Shown: positions 7,663-17,116 of the stretch, one piece after another
Numbering within the stretch: the first letter of the stretch is position 1
Layout of the letters: each line of letters begins with the position of its first letter
NCBI RefSeq assembly: GCF_000380645.1
Contig: NZ_AQXZ01000017.1
Span: forward strand, 1 to 64,000
Reading direction: 5' to 3'
Length of the DNA: 64,000 nt
DNA from: Smaragdicoccus niigatensis DSM 44881 = NBRC 103563
Lineage (GTDB): Bacteria; Actinomycetota; Actinomycetes; Mycobacteriales; Mycobacteriaceae
Notes under the pieces: generated by a model
The model's database searches: none
What the model was told of the DNA's origin: nothing
The model's input: the letters and a program-made list of their open reading frames with translations, nothing else
Translations under genes and position numbers: made by a program

Positions 7663-10600
7663 TCGCTGCGCTGACGAGTTCGAGTCGCAGTACGCGGTTG
7701 CCGATCCGTACTTCGGTGCCCGGCCGCCACACGGTGGGCACCCGCGTGGGCACCCGACTCCAGGTTCCGTCGCTCGTCTGGAGGTAGACACCATTGTGGG
7801 AGTCCTGGTCGACGACGTAGACGTCGCCGTTGATCGTGCGAATCGCGGCATGCACACGTGACACCTGAGGGTCGTCGATGCGCATCGTTCGGAACCCCGG
7901 CTCACGCGAGACCGAGGGGTTGCGTCCGACCAGGTAGTCGCCGTCGACGTCGAAGGCGGTGCCGTCGTCGAGGGTCACGCGGGGGATCTCAATTCGCGCG
8001 GCAACGGGCGGTGGAATGGAAAACGGCTCAAAGCGACCCGTCGGCTCGGCCACCGAGACGGGCATCGGCGCCGGCGCAGGTTCAGGTGCCGCCGGGGAGG
8101 GTGGTGGCGGTGGCAGCACGGTCATCGATCCGACCGGCCACAACACGGCGCCCTGACCAAAGGCCATCCAGTTGGCCAGTCGGTTGTTGCCCGGTTCGCG
8201 AGGTCCGTCGAGGTCCATCGCATTGCCATCTCGGATCGCGAGCGTGATCGGTCCGAGGGGGAGTGGCACGCGATAGCAGTCGCCGTGCTCGGCATCGAGG
8301 CACGCGAGTACCGTCCGGGCGCCCTCCGAACCGTCAAGTGTCGAGGTCGCCGATCCGCGGAGGAAGACGGTGAGCCCGTTCGCGGACGGAATCGCGACGC
8401 CAAGGTCGGCTCGCATCTGGACGGCGATCTCGGAAAGCCCAGCGGCGAGGGCGACGCCGTCGTTCCGGCTGCGACGCGCGACCTCGAGAACACTCCACGC
8501 CAGGCTTGCCGAGTCGGACTCGGTGTCGCGGCGGGAGATGACGGCGGCGATTCCGTCGACCGCGGCGACAACGTGGTGGCCGGGCAGCACCTCGACTTCT
8601 CTCGAGGTAGAAGATGTTGTTGGCGAAGGCTTTCCGTCCGATTCCCGAAGACCGAACCGCTCGTAGAACCGCCGCAGCGGGGCGGGCGCCCACCAGTTGA
8701 GCTCACCGGCGACACGCAGGAACGCCGGGACGACGATGCCCCGGATGACCGTCGCGTCGAGCGTCACGGCGAGTGCGGTACCGATACCGAACATCTTCAT
8801 GAACGACAGTCCGTTGGTGAAGGACACCAGAGTGATGGTCAACAGAATGGCTGCGCTGCTGACGATTCGGCCGACCTTGCTGAGCCCGGCGACGATCGCG
8901 ACGTCATTCGAGAGTCCGCTGTCGCGCGCTTCCTTGATGCGGCTCAACAGGAAGATCTCGTAGTCGACCGACAGGCTGAACGCGATGCAGCACAACAGGA
9001 CGACCATGGGAAGGCCGAGCGGAGCAGGCGTGACGCCAAGAGCGCCCGCAAACCAACCGTCTTGGAAGATCAGCACCATCAGGCCGAGCACGCCGGACAG
9101 CACGAACAGGTTCAGAGTCAGGGCCTTGATCGGAACGATCACACTGCCGGTGAACAGGAACATCATCACGAACGTCGCGACCGCAATGATGAGAATGGCG
9201 ACGCCGAGATTGTCGGTCACGGCCGCGCGACTGTCGACGAGAACGGCGGCCGGACCGCCGACCAGACCCTTGCCGTCGGTGAAGTCGGTTCGGATCTTGT
9301 CGACGAGATCGCGCGCCTGGTCGGACTGCGAGCTCACCGACATCTGCACCAGGACGTAACCCGAATTGCCGGCGGAGAAGCCAGCAGATGCCGGGCTTGG
9401 TTCGGCGACTTGCTTTCCCTGCGCGAAGCTGCCGAACGAACCGTCGACGCGCGAGACACCGGGCAAGCGTGAGATCGGCTCGGCCATGGCCCGGAGGCTG
9501 TCCGGGTCGGTCTCGGTGATGATCGTGATCGCGCTCGAGGAGTCGACAGAGTAGTTCGCGCGCACCGATTGGGTGACCTCGCGCGCCGGCGAACCCGGCG
9601 GCAGGGCGCGCTCGTCGGGAGTGGCGTACTGGGCGTGCAGGAATGGAATTCCCAGCGCCAAGAGAACGGCGATGACCGGTAGCGCAAAGACGAGGGGCTT
9701 GCGGATGACCTTCTGTGCACAGCGTCGCCAGAATTCCGATTCGGGCGGCGCCGGTGAACGTCGGAAGATCCGCAGAGAATCGATCCGGTTGCCGAGCAGT
9801 GCCATCACGGCGGGCATAACCGTGATGGCACTGAGCGCCGACAGGATGACGACAACGCTGGCAGCCAGGCCGACCGACCGCAGGAAATAGGTCGGGAAGA
9901 CGAGCAGCCCGGACATGGCCAGGGCTACCGTCGCCGCACTGAAGACGATCGTGCGTCCCGCCGAGGCGACGGTTTCGACGATGGCGGCGTCGTGTTCCAG
10001 GCCGGACGCGCGTTCCTCGCGGAAACGGGAGACCATCAGTAGCCCGAAGTCGATCGAGAGTCCGAGTCCGAACGCCGTGGCAACCGTGAGGGCGTGGACG
10101 GAGACATCGGTTATTCGCGTCAGTATCGCGAGCACGCCGAGTGCCGCGATGATCGACGTGACGCCGAGCGACAACGGGAGCACGGCCGCGATCAGGCCGC
10201 CGAATACGATGACCAGGAAGACCAGCGTCACCGGAATCGCCATCGCCTCGCTGATGACGAGGTCGCCGGAGACCTGCTTCTCGGTCTCGACCTGCAGGCC
10301 GAGCAGTCCGCCTGCTTTCACCGACGCGTTCGAGTCGCCCGGAAGGTCCTTGATGATCCGGCGGGCGGTTTTCGCGGCCTGATCCTCGGTGCCGGAGATC
10401 TGGACCATGATGAGGCCCGATTGGCCGTCCTGGCTCCGCAGGTCCGTGGCATGGTCGCGCCAGTACGAGCTCACGACCTTCGCCGACGGTTCGCCGGCGA
10501 CAACCTTTGCCGTCTGATTTGCGACGTCCGCGACCGCCGGGTCGTCGACATTGCCTTGTTGCGACTGGACCTCGAGGACGAGGTTGGGGGTGCCGCCGAA

Positions 10601-10780
10601 TTTGTCGGCGATGAGGACCGCCGCGCGACTCGACTCCGAATCGGGATTCGAAAAGCCCGCGACGCCGAGACGCTGAGTGACGTTTGACCCCAGCACGATG
10701 CACAGGATGAGGAGAACGCCGACCGCGCCGAGGACTGCCTTCGGTCGAGTGACACAAAACTGCGCGATGGTCCTCAGCAT
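7646..10780 (-). CDS. MMPL family lipid transporter with C-terminal FHA domain
   Basis: 1044 aa. Residues 1-690 are an RND/MMPL transporter with two repeats, each one helix, a large extracytoplasmic loop and a five-helix bundle. It therefore probably exports a lipid using the proton gradient. Residues about 727-890 form an unidentified soluble domain, 890-925 a Pro/Ala linker, and 935-1036 a forkhead-associated domain with GRN, SRVH and SHNG motifs in the right order. FHA domains bind phosphothreonine, so control by Ser/Thr kinases is likely. It begins 3 nt after the PKS stop and ends the ACP-FAAL-PKS operon, so its cargo is probably that product. The fusion is unusual. Confidence 0.88.
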   Translation of the reverse strand: MLRTIAQFCVTRPKAVLGAVGVLLILCIVLGSNVTQRLGVAGFSNPDSESSRAAVLIADKFGGTPNLVLEVQSQQGNVDDPAVADVANQTAKVVAGEPSAKVVSSYWRDHATDLRSQDGQSGLIMVQISGTEDQAAKTARRIIKDLPGDSNASVKAGGLLGLQVETEKQVSGDLVISEAMAIPVTLVFLVIVFGGLIAAVLPLSLGVTSIIAALGVLAILTRITDVSVHALTVATAFGLGLSIDFGLLMVSRFREERASGLEHDAAIVETVASAGRTIVFSAATVALAMSGLLVFPTYFLRSVGLAASVVVILSALSAITVMPAVMALLGNRIDSLRIFRRSPAPPESEFWRRCAQKVIRKPLVFALPVIAVLLALGIPFLHAQYATPDERALPPGSPAREVTQSVRANYSVDSSSAITIITETDPDSLRAMAEPISRLPGVSRVDGSFGSFAQGKQVAEPSPASAGFSAGNSGYVLVQMSVSSQSDQARDLVDKIRTDFTDGKGLVGGPAAVLVDSRAAVTDNLGVAILIIAVATFVMMFLFTGSVIVPIKALTLNLFVLSGVLGLMVLIFQDGWFAGALGVTPAPLGLPMVVLLCCIAFSLSVDYEIFLLSRIKEARDSGLSNDVAIVAGLSKVGRIVSSAAILLTITLVSFTNGLSFMKMFGIGTALAVTLDATVIRGIVVPAFLRVAGELNWWAPAPLRRFYERFGLRESDGKPSPTTSSTSREVEVLPGHHVVAAVDGIAAVISRRDTESDSASLAWSVLEVARRSRNDGVALAAGLSEIAVQMRADLGVAIPSANGLTVFLRGSATSTLDGSEGARTVLACLDAEHGDCYRVPLPLGPITLAIRDGNAMDLDGPREPGNNRLANWMAFGQGAVLWPVGSMTVLPPPPPSPAAPEPAPAPMPVSVAEPTGRFEPFSIPPPVAARIEIPRVTLDDGTAFDVDGDYLVGRNPSVSREPGFRTMRIDDPQVSRVHAAIRTINGDVYVVDQDSHNGVYLQTSDGTWSRVPTRVPTVWRPGTEVRIGNRVLRLELVSAATSKVR

Positions 10781-10783
10781 GTC

Positions 10784-13700
10784 TCAGACCCCTTGTTCCA
10801 ACAGGGCGATCTCCTCGGCAAGGATCTTCACCGAACTCCGGATCTGCTCCTCCGTGTGGCAGGCCGTGATGAAGAAGCGCAGGCGCGCCTTGTCCTCGGG
10901 TACCGCGGGGTAGAGGATCGGGTTCGAGTTGATACCGCGCTTGAGCAGCGCGATCGACAGGCGCAGGGCGTTGATCGAACTACCCACGATGCATGGGATG
11001 ACGGGAGTGTCGTAACTGTCACCCGTGTCGATCCCGGCCTCGCGGGCGAGCTTGAGGAACAACGCCGAGTGGGCGCGCAGGCGCTTGAGGTGCTCGGGCT
11101 CCGCGCGCATCGTACGAATAGCCGCGAGCGAGGCGGCCGCCGTGGGAGGCGGCATCCCGACGCTGTAAATGAATCCCGGCGTCGTGTACTTGAGGAACTC
11201 GATCAACTCCGCGGAGCCGCCGACATAGCCACCGCACCCGGCGAGTGCCTTCGACATCGTGCCCGACCACAGTTCGACATCTGAGCGGTCGACGCCGAAG
11301 TACTCACCGAGGCCCGCGCCGGTCGCGCCCAGGACGCCGATGCTGTGCGCTTCGTCGATCATGAGCAACGCCTGGTGCTTGCGCTTGACCTCGATGAACG
11401 CCGGGAGGTCTGGGATATCGCCGTCCTGGCTGTAGACACCTTCGATGATGATGAGGACCCGGCGGTACTGGTGTCGAATCTGCGTGAGGAGTTCGTCGAG
11501 GGCTTCGAAGTCGTTGTGCGGGAACGGCCTACGGGTGGCGCCGGACAGTTTGCAGCCCTGCATGATGCTGTCGTGAGCGAGGCTGTCGTGGATCACCAGG
11601 TCGCCCTCGCCGAGGAGGTGGCCGATGACGGTCACATTTGTGGCGTGACCGCTCACCAGTGCCATCGCGTCTTCGGTGCCGAGGAGGCTCGCGAGTTCGA
11701 GTTCAAGCTCGCGATGGACCGGCTTCTCGCCCGAGAGCAAGCGGGAGGCCGAGCACGAGCTGCCCCAGCGGTCGACGGCGTCGGCGACGGCCGCAGACAC
11801 GGCCGGGTGGCCGGACATTCCGAGGTAGTTGTAGCTCGAGAAATTGATGACGGGCTCGCCGTCGATGATCGACGTGTCGCGGGTGACGCCATCATTGACG
11901 AGGAAGTAGGGGTTCGTCTCGACCCCCACTGCACCGAGCAGGGCAAAGCGGTCGCGCAGGGCCTTGACCTCTTCGAAGTCGCTTATGCGGGACTGCGGTG
12001 CCACGGCGTTCAAGGGCGCTGCAGTGACGATGGTCGGACGACCGCCAGCCAGCGCGATGACGTCGGCGAGCGTACTGGCCGATGCGAGCACAGCCGGGTC
12101 GATCGACTGGTTCGGCAGTTGACGTTTGAGACCCGAGAACAGGTCGGCGAGCATGATCGAGTCGAAGCCGAGTTCGCCGATGATCGACTGGTTGGTGCGC
12201 AACTTCGACTGCGGGAACCCGCTGATGCGGGCGACTTCACCGAACACGATGTCGGCGACGTTGTTGGATACAGACTGCGGGGTGACCGCCGCGGCGACCG
12301 GCGGTGCGTCGCCGAGAGGGGCGACCTTCCCGTAGGCCGCGAGCACGGCGGCCTGCTCGCGGAAGAGGGCGATGAGGTTGTCCATGGTCGGGTCCTGAGT
12401 GGTTTGGGCGATGACCGGAGTCGGCGGGAGGGCGGTTGGTTCTTTGATCCAGAATCGGTTCGAGGTGTCGAACGCGTAGCCGATGAGGCGATGAGGGACC
12501 TGAGAAGACTTGCGGTACAGCAGGTTCCACTGCGGACTCAGGCCGTCCCGATACAGCGCGAGGACAGCGTCAGCGAATCCGTCAGCGACGCACAGCGACG
12601 TCGGGGCCTCTGGATTCAGGCGCGGGATCATCGGGCTGAGAACACGCTTCGCACCGAATTCGACGAGGTGGGTCGGCCCGGCTTCGAGCGCTGCCGTGGT
12701 CGCGGAAGCGAACTGGACGGTCGAACGGATGTGTTCGACCCAGTAGTCCGCATCCATCGGCTCTTCGTCATCGAGAAGGCGGCCACGGACGGTCGAGTAG
12801 ATCGGGAATGCTGCGGGCGAATACGTGCACGCTGCCGCGACCTCGGCGAACTCCGCGATCATCGGCTCCATCAACGAAGAATGGAACGCATGTGAGGTGT
12901 TGAGTCGACGCGTGGTGTGCCCGCGGCTCTCGAGTTCGGCGGCGACCTCCGCCACGGCATCGAGCGAACCGGCCAGCACGACGTCTTGCGGGCCATTGAC
13001 CGCGGCGACGTCGAGAGTGCTCGTCTCGAGTTCGGACAAGGCAGCGCGGACCGCCAGCATCCCACCCGTGACCGGCAGGCTCTGCATCAGGCGCCCGCGC
13101 GCGGCGACGAGACGCGCGGCGTCGTCGAGAGTCAGGATCTCGGCGATCGTGGCCGCCGCGAACTCACCGATACTGTGCCCGACCAGCCAGGCAGGCTCCG
13201 CTCCGAGCGAGAGTAGCGCCTTCGCTTGCGCGTACTGAATCGCAAAGATCGCGGGCTGAGCGAACTCGGTCGCGTTGATCCGATCGTCGGCCATCACCTC
13301 GCGAATCCGCAGGCCGAGGTGGGGGAGTAGGGCGTCCTCGACTTGGTCAAATGCAACGCGAAGGATGTCGGGTCCGTCGAATACGACGCTGCCCATGCCC
13401 GCGAACTGCGTGCCCTGGCCGTTGAACATCCAGCCGGTCGACATCCCCAGCGCACGACCGATCGTGAGGTCGCCGCGGAGTTGGGCTGCCGCGGCGGCGC
13501 GGTCGCTGGCAAGGAACGCTGCGCGTACCTTGCCTGATGCCTTGGTCTGGTTGGTCGACCAGCACAGTTGATCGATGGGCGCTTCGTTCGCCTCGATGTC
13601 GTCGGCGAGTAGAAGGGCGTTGCGGCGCAGTCCCTCGACGGTGTTCGACGACAGCGTGAGGATGCCGGGTCCGGTCGAAGCAGTTGCGGCGCGGGGCGGC

Positions 13701-14956
13701 GCGCTCGCCACGACCACGTGGCAGTTCGTTCCGCCCATGCCGAAGCTCGACAATCCCGCCACGACTTCGCCCTCGGGAAGGTCCATCGGTGTGGTCAGCA
13801 GTCGAAGTCCGCCTTCGGAAAGGCGCAGGTCGGCGTTCTCGGTGTCAGCGAATCGAGACGGCGGAACGATCCGGTGATGAATGCTGAGAACGGTCTTGAT
13901 GAGGCCCGCAATGCCGGCTGCGCCCTCGGTGTGCCCCAGATTGCCCTTGATCGAGCCGATCGCGCACGGTCGGTCCCGTCGCGAACGAAATAAATGACCA
14001 AGCGCTTTCGTCTCGATCATGTCGCCCAGGACGGTTCCCGTGCCGTGCGCCTCGAGAAAATCGACGGCCGCTGCGGTGATCGAAGCATTCCGGTACGCGG
14101 ATTCCACGACCTTCTGCTGGGCCCAGCGGTTCGGTGCGGTGATGCCGTTGCTCTTGCCATCACTGTTGACCGCGCTGCCTTTAATGAGCGCCCAGATCGG
14201 CAGGCCGGCTTTGATCGCGTCGTCGAGGCGGCGGAGAACGACAACCCCGACACCTTCGCCGCGCCCGATCCCGTCCGCGGTCCCGCTGAATGGCTTGCAT
14301 CGTCCGTCGGGGGCAGCGAGCCCGGCTTGCGTGTAGAAGACGTTGATCGCCGGGGTCAGCGTCAGATTCACGCCCCCGGCGATGGCCTGGTCGCACTCGC
14401 CGTTACGGAGCGCTTGCGTGGCGAGGTGTACCGCGACCAGAGACGAGGAGCACGCGGTATCGACTGCCAAGCTCGGCCCCTTGAGGTCGAATTGGTACGA
14501 CAGCCGGTTCGCCGTCATGAAGTAGCCGTTGCCCGAGCCGTCCTGCGCGGTGATCGATTGGTAGTCGCGCAGGTTGAGCTGCGCCCATTCGTTCGCCATC
14601 ACGCCGACGTAGACGCCGGTGTTCGACCCTGCCTGGCGCCGCGGATCGAGCGTCGCATTCTCGAAAGCACGCCAGGTGGACTGCAGCAGCAGTCGCTGCT
14701 GCGGGTCCATCGCGGCGGCTTCGCGCGGCGTGATCCCGAAGAAGTCGTTGTCGAAAGCATCTGCGTCGCTGAGGAATCCGCCGGTGTGGTGGTTGACCGT
14801 GCCGGCGGATTCGAGCGCTTTCGCGTCCCAATGGTCGGCGGGAACGACGTCGATGCCATCGGCACCATCCAGAAGCAGCTTCCATAACTGCGCGGGGTCG
14901 TTGGCCTTCGGGAATCGACAATCGATCCCGACGATGGCGATGTCGTTCGACGTCAT
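10784..14956 (-). CDS. PKS (KS-AT-ACP) fused to alpha-oxoamine synthase
   Basis: 1390 aa. KS (1-425) has Cys169 in DTACSSS, His304 in EAHGTGT and His342 in NLGHTEG. AT (510-800) has Ser595 in GHSIGE and the HAFH malonyl-type motif at 689-692. ACP Ser933 is in LGFDS. Residues 1010-1390 are a PLP-dependent BioF/SPT-like synthase with the PLP lysine K1236 in GTMSKALAG and DEAHS at 1201. There is no KR, DH, ER or TE. It should extend an acyl chain once with malonyl and release it by decarboxylative condensation with an amino acid, giving an alpha-amino diketone. It overlaps FAAL by 4 nt. Confidence 0.9.
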   Translation of the reverse strand: MTSNDIAIVGIDCRFPKANDPAQLWKLLLDGADGIDVVPADHWDAKALESAGTVNHHTGGFLSDADAFDNDFFGITPREAAAMDPQQRLLLQSTWRAFENATLDPRRQAGSNTGVYVGVMANEWAQLNLRDYQSITAQDGSGNGYFMTANRLSYQFDLKGPSLAVDTACSSSLVAVHLATQALRNGECDQAIAGGVNLTLTPAINVFYTQAGLAAPDGRCKPFSGTADGIGRGEGVGVVVLRRLDDAIKAGLPIWALIKGSAVNSDGKSNGITAPNRWAQQKVVESAYRNASITAAAVDFLEAHGTGTVLGDMIETKALGHLFRSRRDRPCAIGSIKGNLGHTEGAAGIAGLIKTVLSIHHRIVPPSRFADTENADLRLSEGGLRLLTTPMDLPEGEVVAGLSSFGMGGTNCHVVVASAPPRAATASTGPGILTLSSNTVEGLRRNALLLADDIEANEAPIDQLCWSTNQTKASGKVRAAFLASDRAAAAAQLRGDLTIGRALGMSTGWMFNGQGTQFAGMGSVVFDGPDILRVAFDQVEDALLPHLGLRIREVMADDRINATEFAQPAIFAIQYAQAKALLSLGAEPAWLVGHSIGEFAAATIAEILTLDDAARLVAARGRLMQSLPVTGGMLAVRAALSELETSTLDVAAVNGPQDVVLAGSLDAVAEVAAELESRGHTTRRLNTSHAFHSSLMEPMIAEFAEVAAACTYSPAAFPIYSTVRGRLLDDEEPMDADYWVEHIRSTVQFASATTAALEAGPTHLVEFGAKRVLSPMIPRLNPEAPTSLCVADGFADAVLALYRDGLSPQWNLLYRKSSQVPHRLIGYAFDTSNRFWIKEPTALPPTPVIAQTTQDPTMDNLIALFREQAAVLAAYGKVAPLGDAPPVAAAVTPQSVSNNVADIVFGEVARISGFPQSKLRTNQSIIGELGFDSIMLADLFSGLKRQLPNQSIDPAVLASASTLADVIALAGGRPTIVTAAPLNAVAPQSRISDFEEVKALRDRFALLGAVGVETNPYFLVNDGVTRDTSIIDGEPVINFSSYNYLGMSGHPAVSAAVADAVDRWGSSCSASRLLSGEKPVHRELELELASLLGTEDAMALVSGHATNVTVIGHLLGEGDLVIHDSLAHDSIMQGCKLSGATRRPFPHNDFEALDELLTQIRHQYRRVLIIIEGVYSQDGDIPDLPAFIEVKRKHQALLMIDEAHSIGVLGATGAGLGEYFGVDRSDVELWSGTMSKALAGCGGYVGGSAELIEFLKYTTPGFIYSVGMPPPTAAASLAAIRTMRAEPEHLKRLRAHSALFLKLAREAGIDTGDSYDTPVIPCIVGSSINALRLSIALLKRGINSNPILYPAVPEDKARLRFFITACHTEEQIRSSVKILAEEIALLEQGV

Positions 14957-16680
14957 GTGCCGACTCCAACGAGTGCGCGTTCGAGCGTCTCGTGCAGAAC
15001 ACCGGTCAGCTCACCGGACTGGAAGGCGGCTTTCATCGAGGCTCGTTGAACCTTGCCGCTGGTGGTGAGGTGGATTGCCGAGCGTTCGACGAAGACGATG
15101 CTCGGCGCGGGTACCTCGAAGTCACGGGCGATCGCCAAACGCACCTTCGACGCGAGGTCGTGCAGATTGAGCTCGCCGAGAAGTTCGGGACGGACCGCCT
15201 GGATCAGCACCAGCCGTTCGGCTTCGTTCGCGTCGAGTGATACCGCTACTCCGCGGGAACCTGCGATCGCCGGGTGCAGGTCCTGCACGAACTCCTCGAT
15301 GTCCTGTGGGTACAGGTTGCGCCCATTGACGATCAGCAAGTCCTTGCATCGACCGGTCACGTACAGCTCACCGTCATGGAGGAATCCCAGGTCGCCGGTG
15401 CGCAAATACGGTCCGTCGACCTGCGAGGTGAAGGCGTTGAATCGCTCCTCCGTCTCAACCGGTCGGCTGCGATAGCCGGCCGCGATGCTCTCGCCGCGGA
15501 GCCAGATCTCACCCACGTGGTCTTCGGGGAGGACCTCGCATGTCTCCGGATTGACGGTTATGACCTCGATACCGGGGGCGGCTGGGCCTGAACTGACCAG
15601 GCTGACCGGGCGCTTTCCGCCGGATACGAACTGATTCTGTTCAAGAGCGTCCGCATCGGCCGATAGGTGTTTCGGTACGCCTCGGCTGACGGTTGCCATA
15701 AGCGTTACTTCCGCCATGCCGTACGCGGGACGCATCACCGACGGCGCAAAGCCGGCTGGCTCGAGAACCTCGAGAAAGCGCTCGATCGCCCGCTGTCGAA
15801 TCGGTTCAGCTCCGTTGATCGCCACCTTCCAGGAGGAGAGATCGAGCGCGGCAATCTGTTCCGGAGTCGTCCGGCGTGCGATCAGGTCATAGGAGAAATT
15901 CGGTGCGGCATAAGCTGTTCCGCGGTAGTCGTGGATCGCTTGCAACATGCGGACCGGTTGTTTGAGGAAAGCCAGCGGGGCCATCGAAACCAGGTTTGCG
16001 CCGTTGTAGAACGCGATGATCGACCCGATGAGACCCATGTCGTGAAAATGGGGAATCCATCCGGTCACAACCGAGTGGTCGCCGAATTCGAGCGCTTGGG
16101 AAATGGCGCCCAGGTTGTGGAAGACGTTGGAATGGGAGACTTCGACCCCTTTGGGGTCTCCCGTCGAGCCGGACGTGTACTGCAGGAAGGCGACCGCGGC
16201 GTTCGAGATGACGGGCGGGGTCCAGTCGTCCGTGTTCGCGCGCGTCGCATCGCCGATCGCCACGACGTCGATCGGGTCGTCGAGTCCGAGCGCGGCGATG
16301 CCGCCGACGAACAGTTCGCGCAGGTTCTCGGTCGTGAGTGCCAGGCTGGCGCCCGCGCTCGTCAGGATCGACGTGACGCGAGCCATGCTTCGTTGGTCAT
16401 GGGGAAGCGGCGCCGGGATTGCCGGAATACCCGCGTAGAGGCAACCGAGGAATGCCTTCCAGAAATCGATGCCCGGCTCGAAGAGAAGGAGCACAGGCCG
16501 ATCGGCCGGCGCGTGGTCGCCGAGCCACGCTGCGGTTTCGCGGGCATTTCGGTCCAGTTCGCGGTAGGTGATGACGTCCGGGACGAGACTTCTCCCGGCC
16601 TCACGCAGGAACGTGAAGGTTCGGGCGTCGCCATACGACTCGAAATTGCCGATCAGATGTGTGACGAGTTCGCTTGTCAT
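14953..16680 (-). CDS. Long-chain fatty acyl-AMP ligase (FAAL, FadD32-like)
   Basis: 575 aa. ANL superfamily with the ATP loop QYTSGSTGDPKGV, WIPHFHDMGLIG, NGAEPI and the hinge TGDLGFLHDGELYVTGRCKD. The overall pattern is that of mycobacterial FAALs, which make acyl-adenylates and pass them to an ACP rather than to CoA. The gene lies between a free ACP and the PKS, overlapping them by 1 and 4 nt, so its acyl-AMP probably loads that ACP to prime the PKS. Chain length is not readable from sequence. A plain acyl-CoA ligase is the alternative, less likely from context. Confidence 0.9.
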   Translation of the reverse strand: MTSELVTHLIGNFESYGDARTFTFLREAGRSLVPDVITYRELDRNARETAAWLGDHAPADRPVLLLFEPGIDFWKAFLGCLYAGIPAIPAPLPHDQRSMARVTSILTSAGASLALTTENLRELFVGGIAALGLDDPIDVVAIGDATRANTDDWTPPVISNAAVAFLQYTSGSTGDPKGVEVSHSNVFHNLGAISQALEFGDHSVVTGWIPHFHDMGLIGSIIAFYNGANLVSMAPLAFLKQPVRMLQAIHDYRGTAYAAPNFSYDLIARRTTPEQIAALDLSSWKVAINGAEPIRQRAIERFLEVLEPAGFAPSVMRPAYGMAEVTLMATVSRGVPKHLSADADALEQNQFVSGGKRPVSLVSSGPAAPGIEVITVNPETCEVLPEDHVGEIWLRGESIAAGYRSRPVETEERFNAFTSQVDGPYLRTGDLGFLHDGELYVTGRCKDLLIVNGRNLYPQDIEEFVQDLHPAIAGSRGVAVSLDANEAERLVLIQAVRPELLGELNLHDLASKVRLAIARDFEVPAPSIVFVERSAIHLTTSGKVQRASMKAAFQSGELTGVLHETLERALVGVGT

Positions 16681-16943
16681 TACGCGGCCGCGGACTGCTC
16701 GACAAGCGCGGATTCGATGAACTCAGCGATGTGAGCCAGCGTGGGGTAATCGAAGATCATCGTGGCATCCACCTCGATGTCGAAATGTGCCTCGACGTCG
16801 CCGACGAGGCTGACCGCGTAAACGGAGTCTACGCCCAGTTCAGCCAGCGGAACCATAGCGTCGACGTGGTGGACCGGCACCTCGAGGTAGGACGCAACCC
16901 GCGTCGTCAACCAGCGGATGATATTGCGGCGGTGGGCATTCAT
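16680..16943 (-). CDS. Free-standing acyl carrier protein
   Basis: 87 aa with the phosphopantetheine Ser in ELGVDSVYAVSL and a typical four-helix pattern ending TLAHIAEFI. ATG 16943 is preferred because GGAACT lies 6 nt upstream; a longer frame runs to 17045 but would consist of non-ACP sequence crossing the palindromes. Likely loaded by the adjacent FAAL and donates to the KS. It is the first gene of the four-gene operon. Confidence 0.88.
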   Translation of the reverse strand: MNAHRRNIIRWLTTRVASYLEVPVHHVDAMVPLAELGVDSVYAVSLVGDVEAHFDIEVDATMIFDYPTLAHIAEFIESALVEQSAAA

Positions 16944-17010
16944 CGGAGTTCCTATCTGCAGAGATTCACACGGTGGATGCGGTATGCGTCCAAATGTTCC
17001 GCAGATGGAA

Positions 17011-17027
17011 GGGGCGTTGAACGCCCC
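17011..17027. promoter_or_regulatory. Inverted repeat upstream of the lipid operon
   Basis: GGGGCGTT-G-AACGCCCC, perfect 8-bp arms, 68 bp upstream of the ACP start. It has no T run on either strand, so it looks more like an operator than an intrinsic terminator. Confidence 0.5.
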
Positions 17028-17033
17028 CAAAGG

Positions 17034-17049
17034 GTGGGTGATCACCCAC
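17034..17049. promoter_or_regulatory. Perfect 16-bp palindrome, putative operator
   Basis: GTGGGTGATCACCCAC reads the same on both strands. It lies between glgB and the ACP gene, next to two other inverted repeats, where a regulator of the lipid operon could bind. The regulator is unknown and is not encoded next to the operon. Confidence 0.5.
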
Positions 17050-17073
17050 TAGGTGTTAGGGATCTACACCTAG
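17049..17073. promoter_or_regulatory. Inverted repeat CTAGGTGT-N9-ACACCTAG
   Basis: Perfect 8-bp arms with a 9-nt spacer, abutting the 16-bp palindrome, 44 bp past the glgB stop. Candidate second operator for the ACP-FAAL-PKS-MMPL operon. Confidence 0.5.
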
Positions 17074-17116
17074 GGTGCAAGGAGGAGGAGCGGACCGACC
17101 GACGGTGCATCCAGAG

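Noticed and set aside
11345-12895. 516-aa plus-strand frame opposite the PKS gene
   Set aside because: Antisense shadow of a GC-rich gene; the protein has no family resemblance and the opposite strand has intact PKS motifs.
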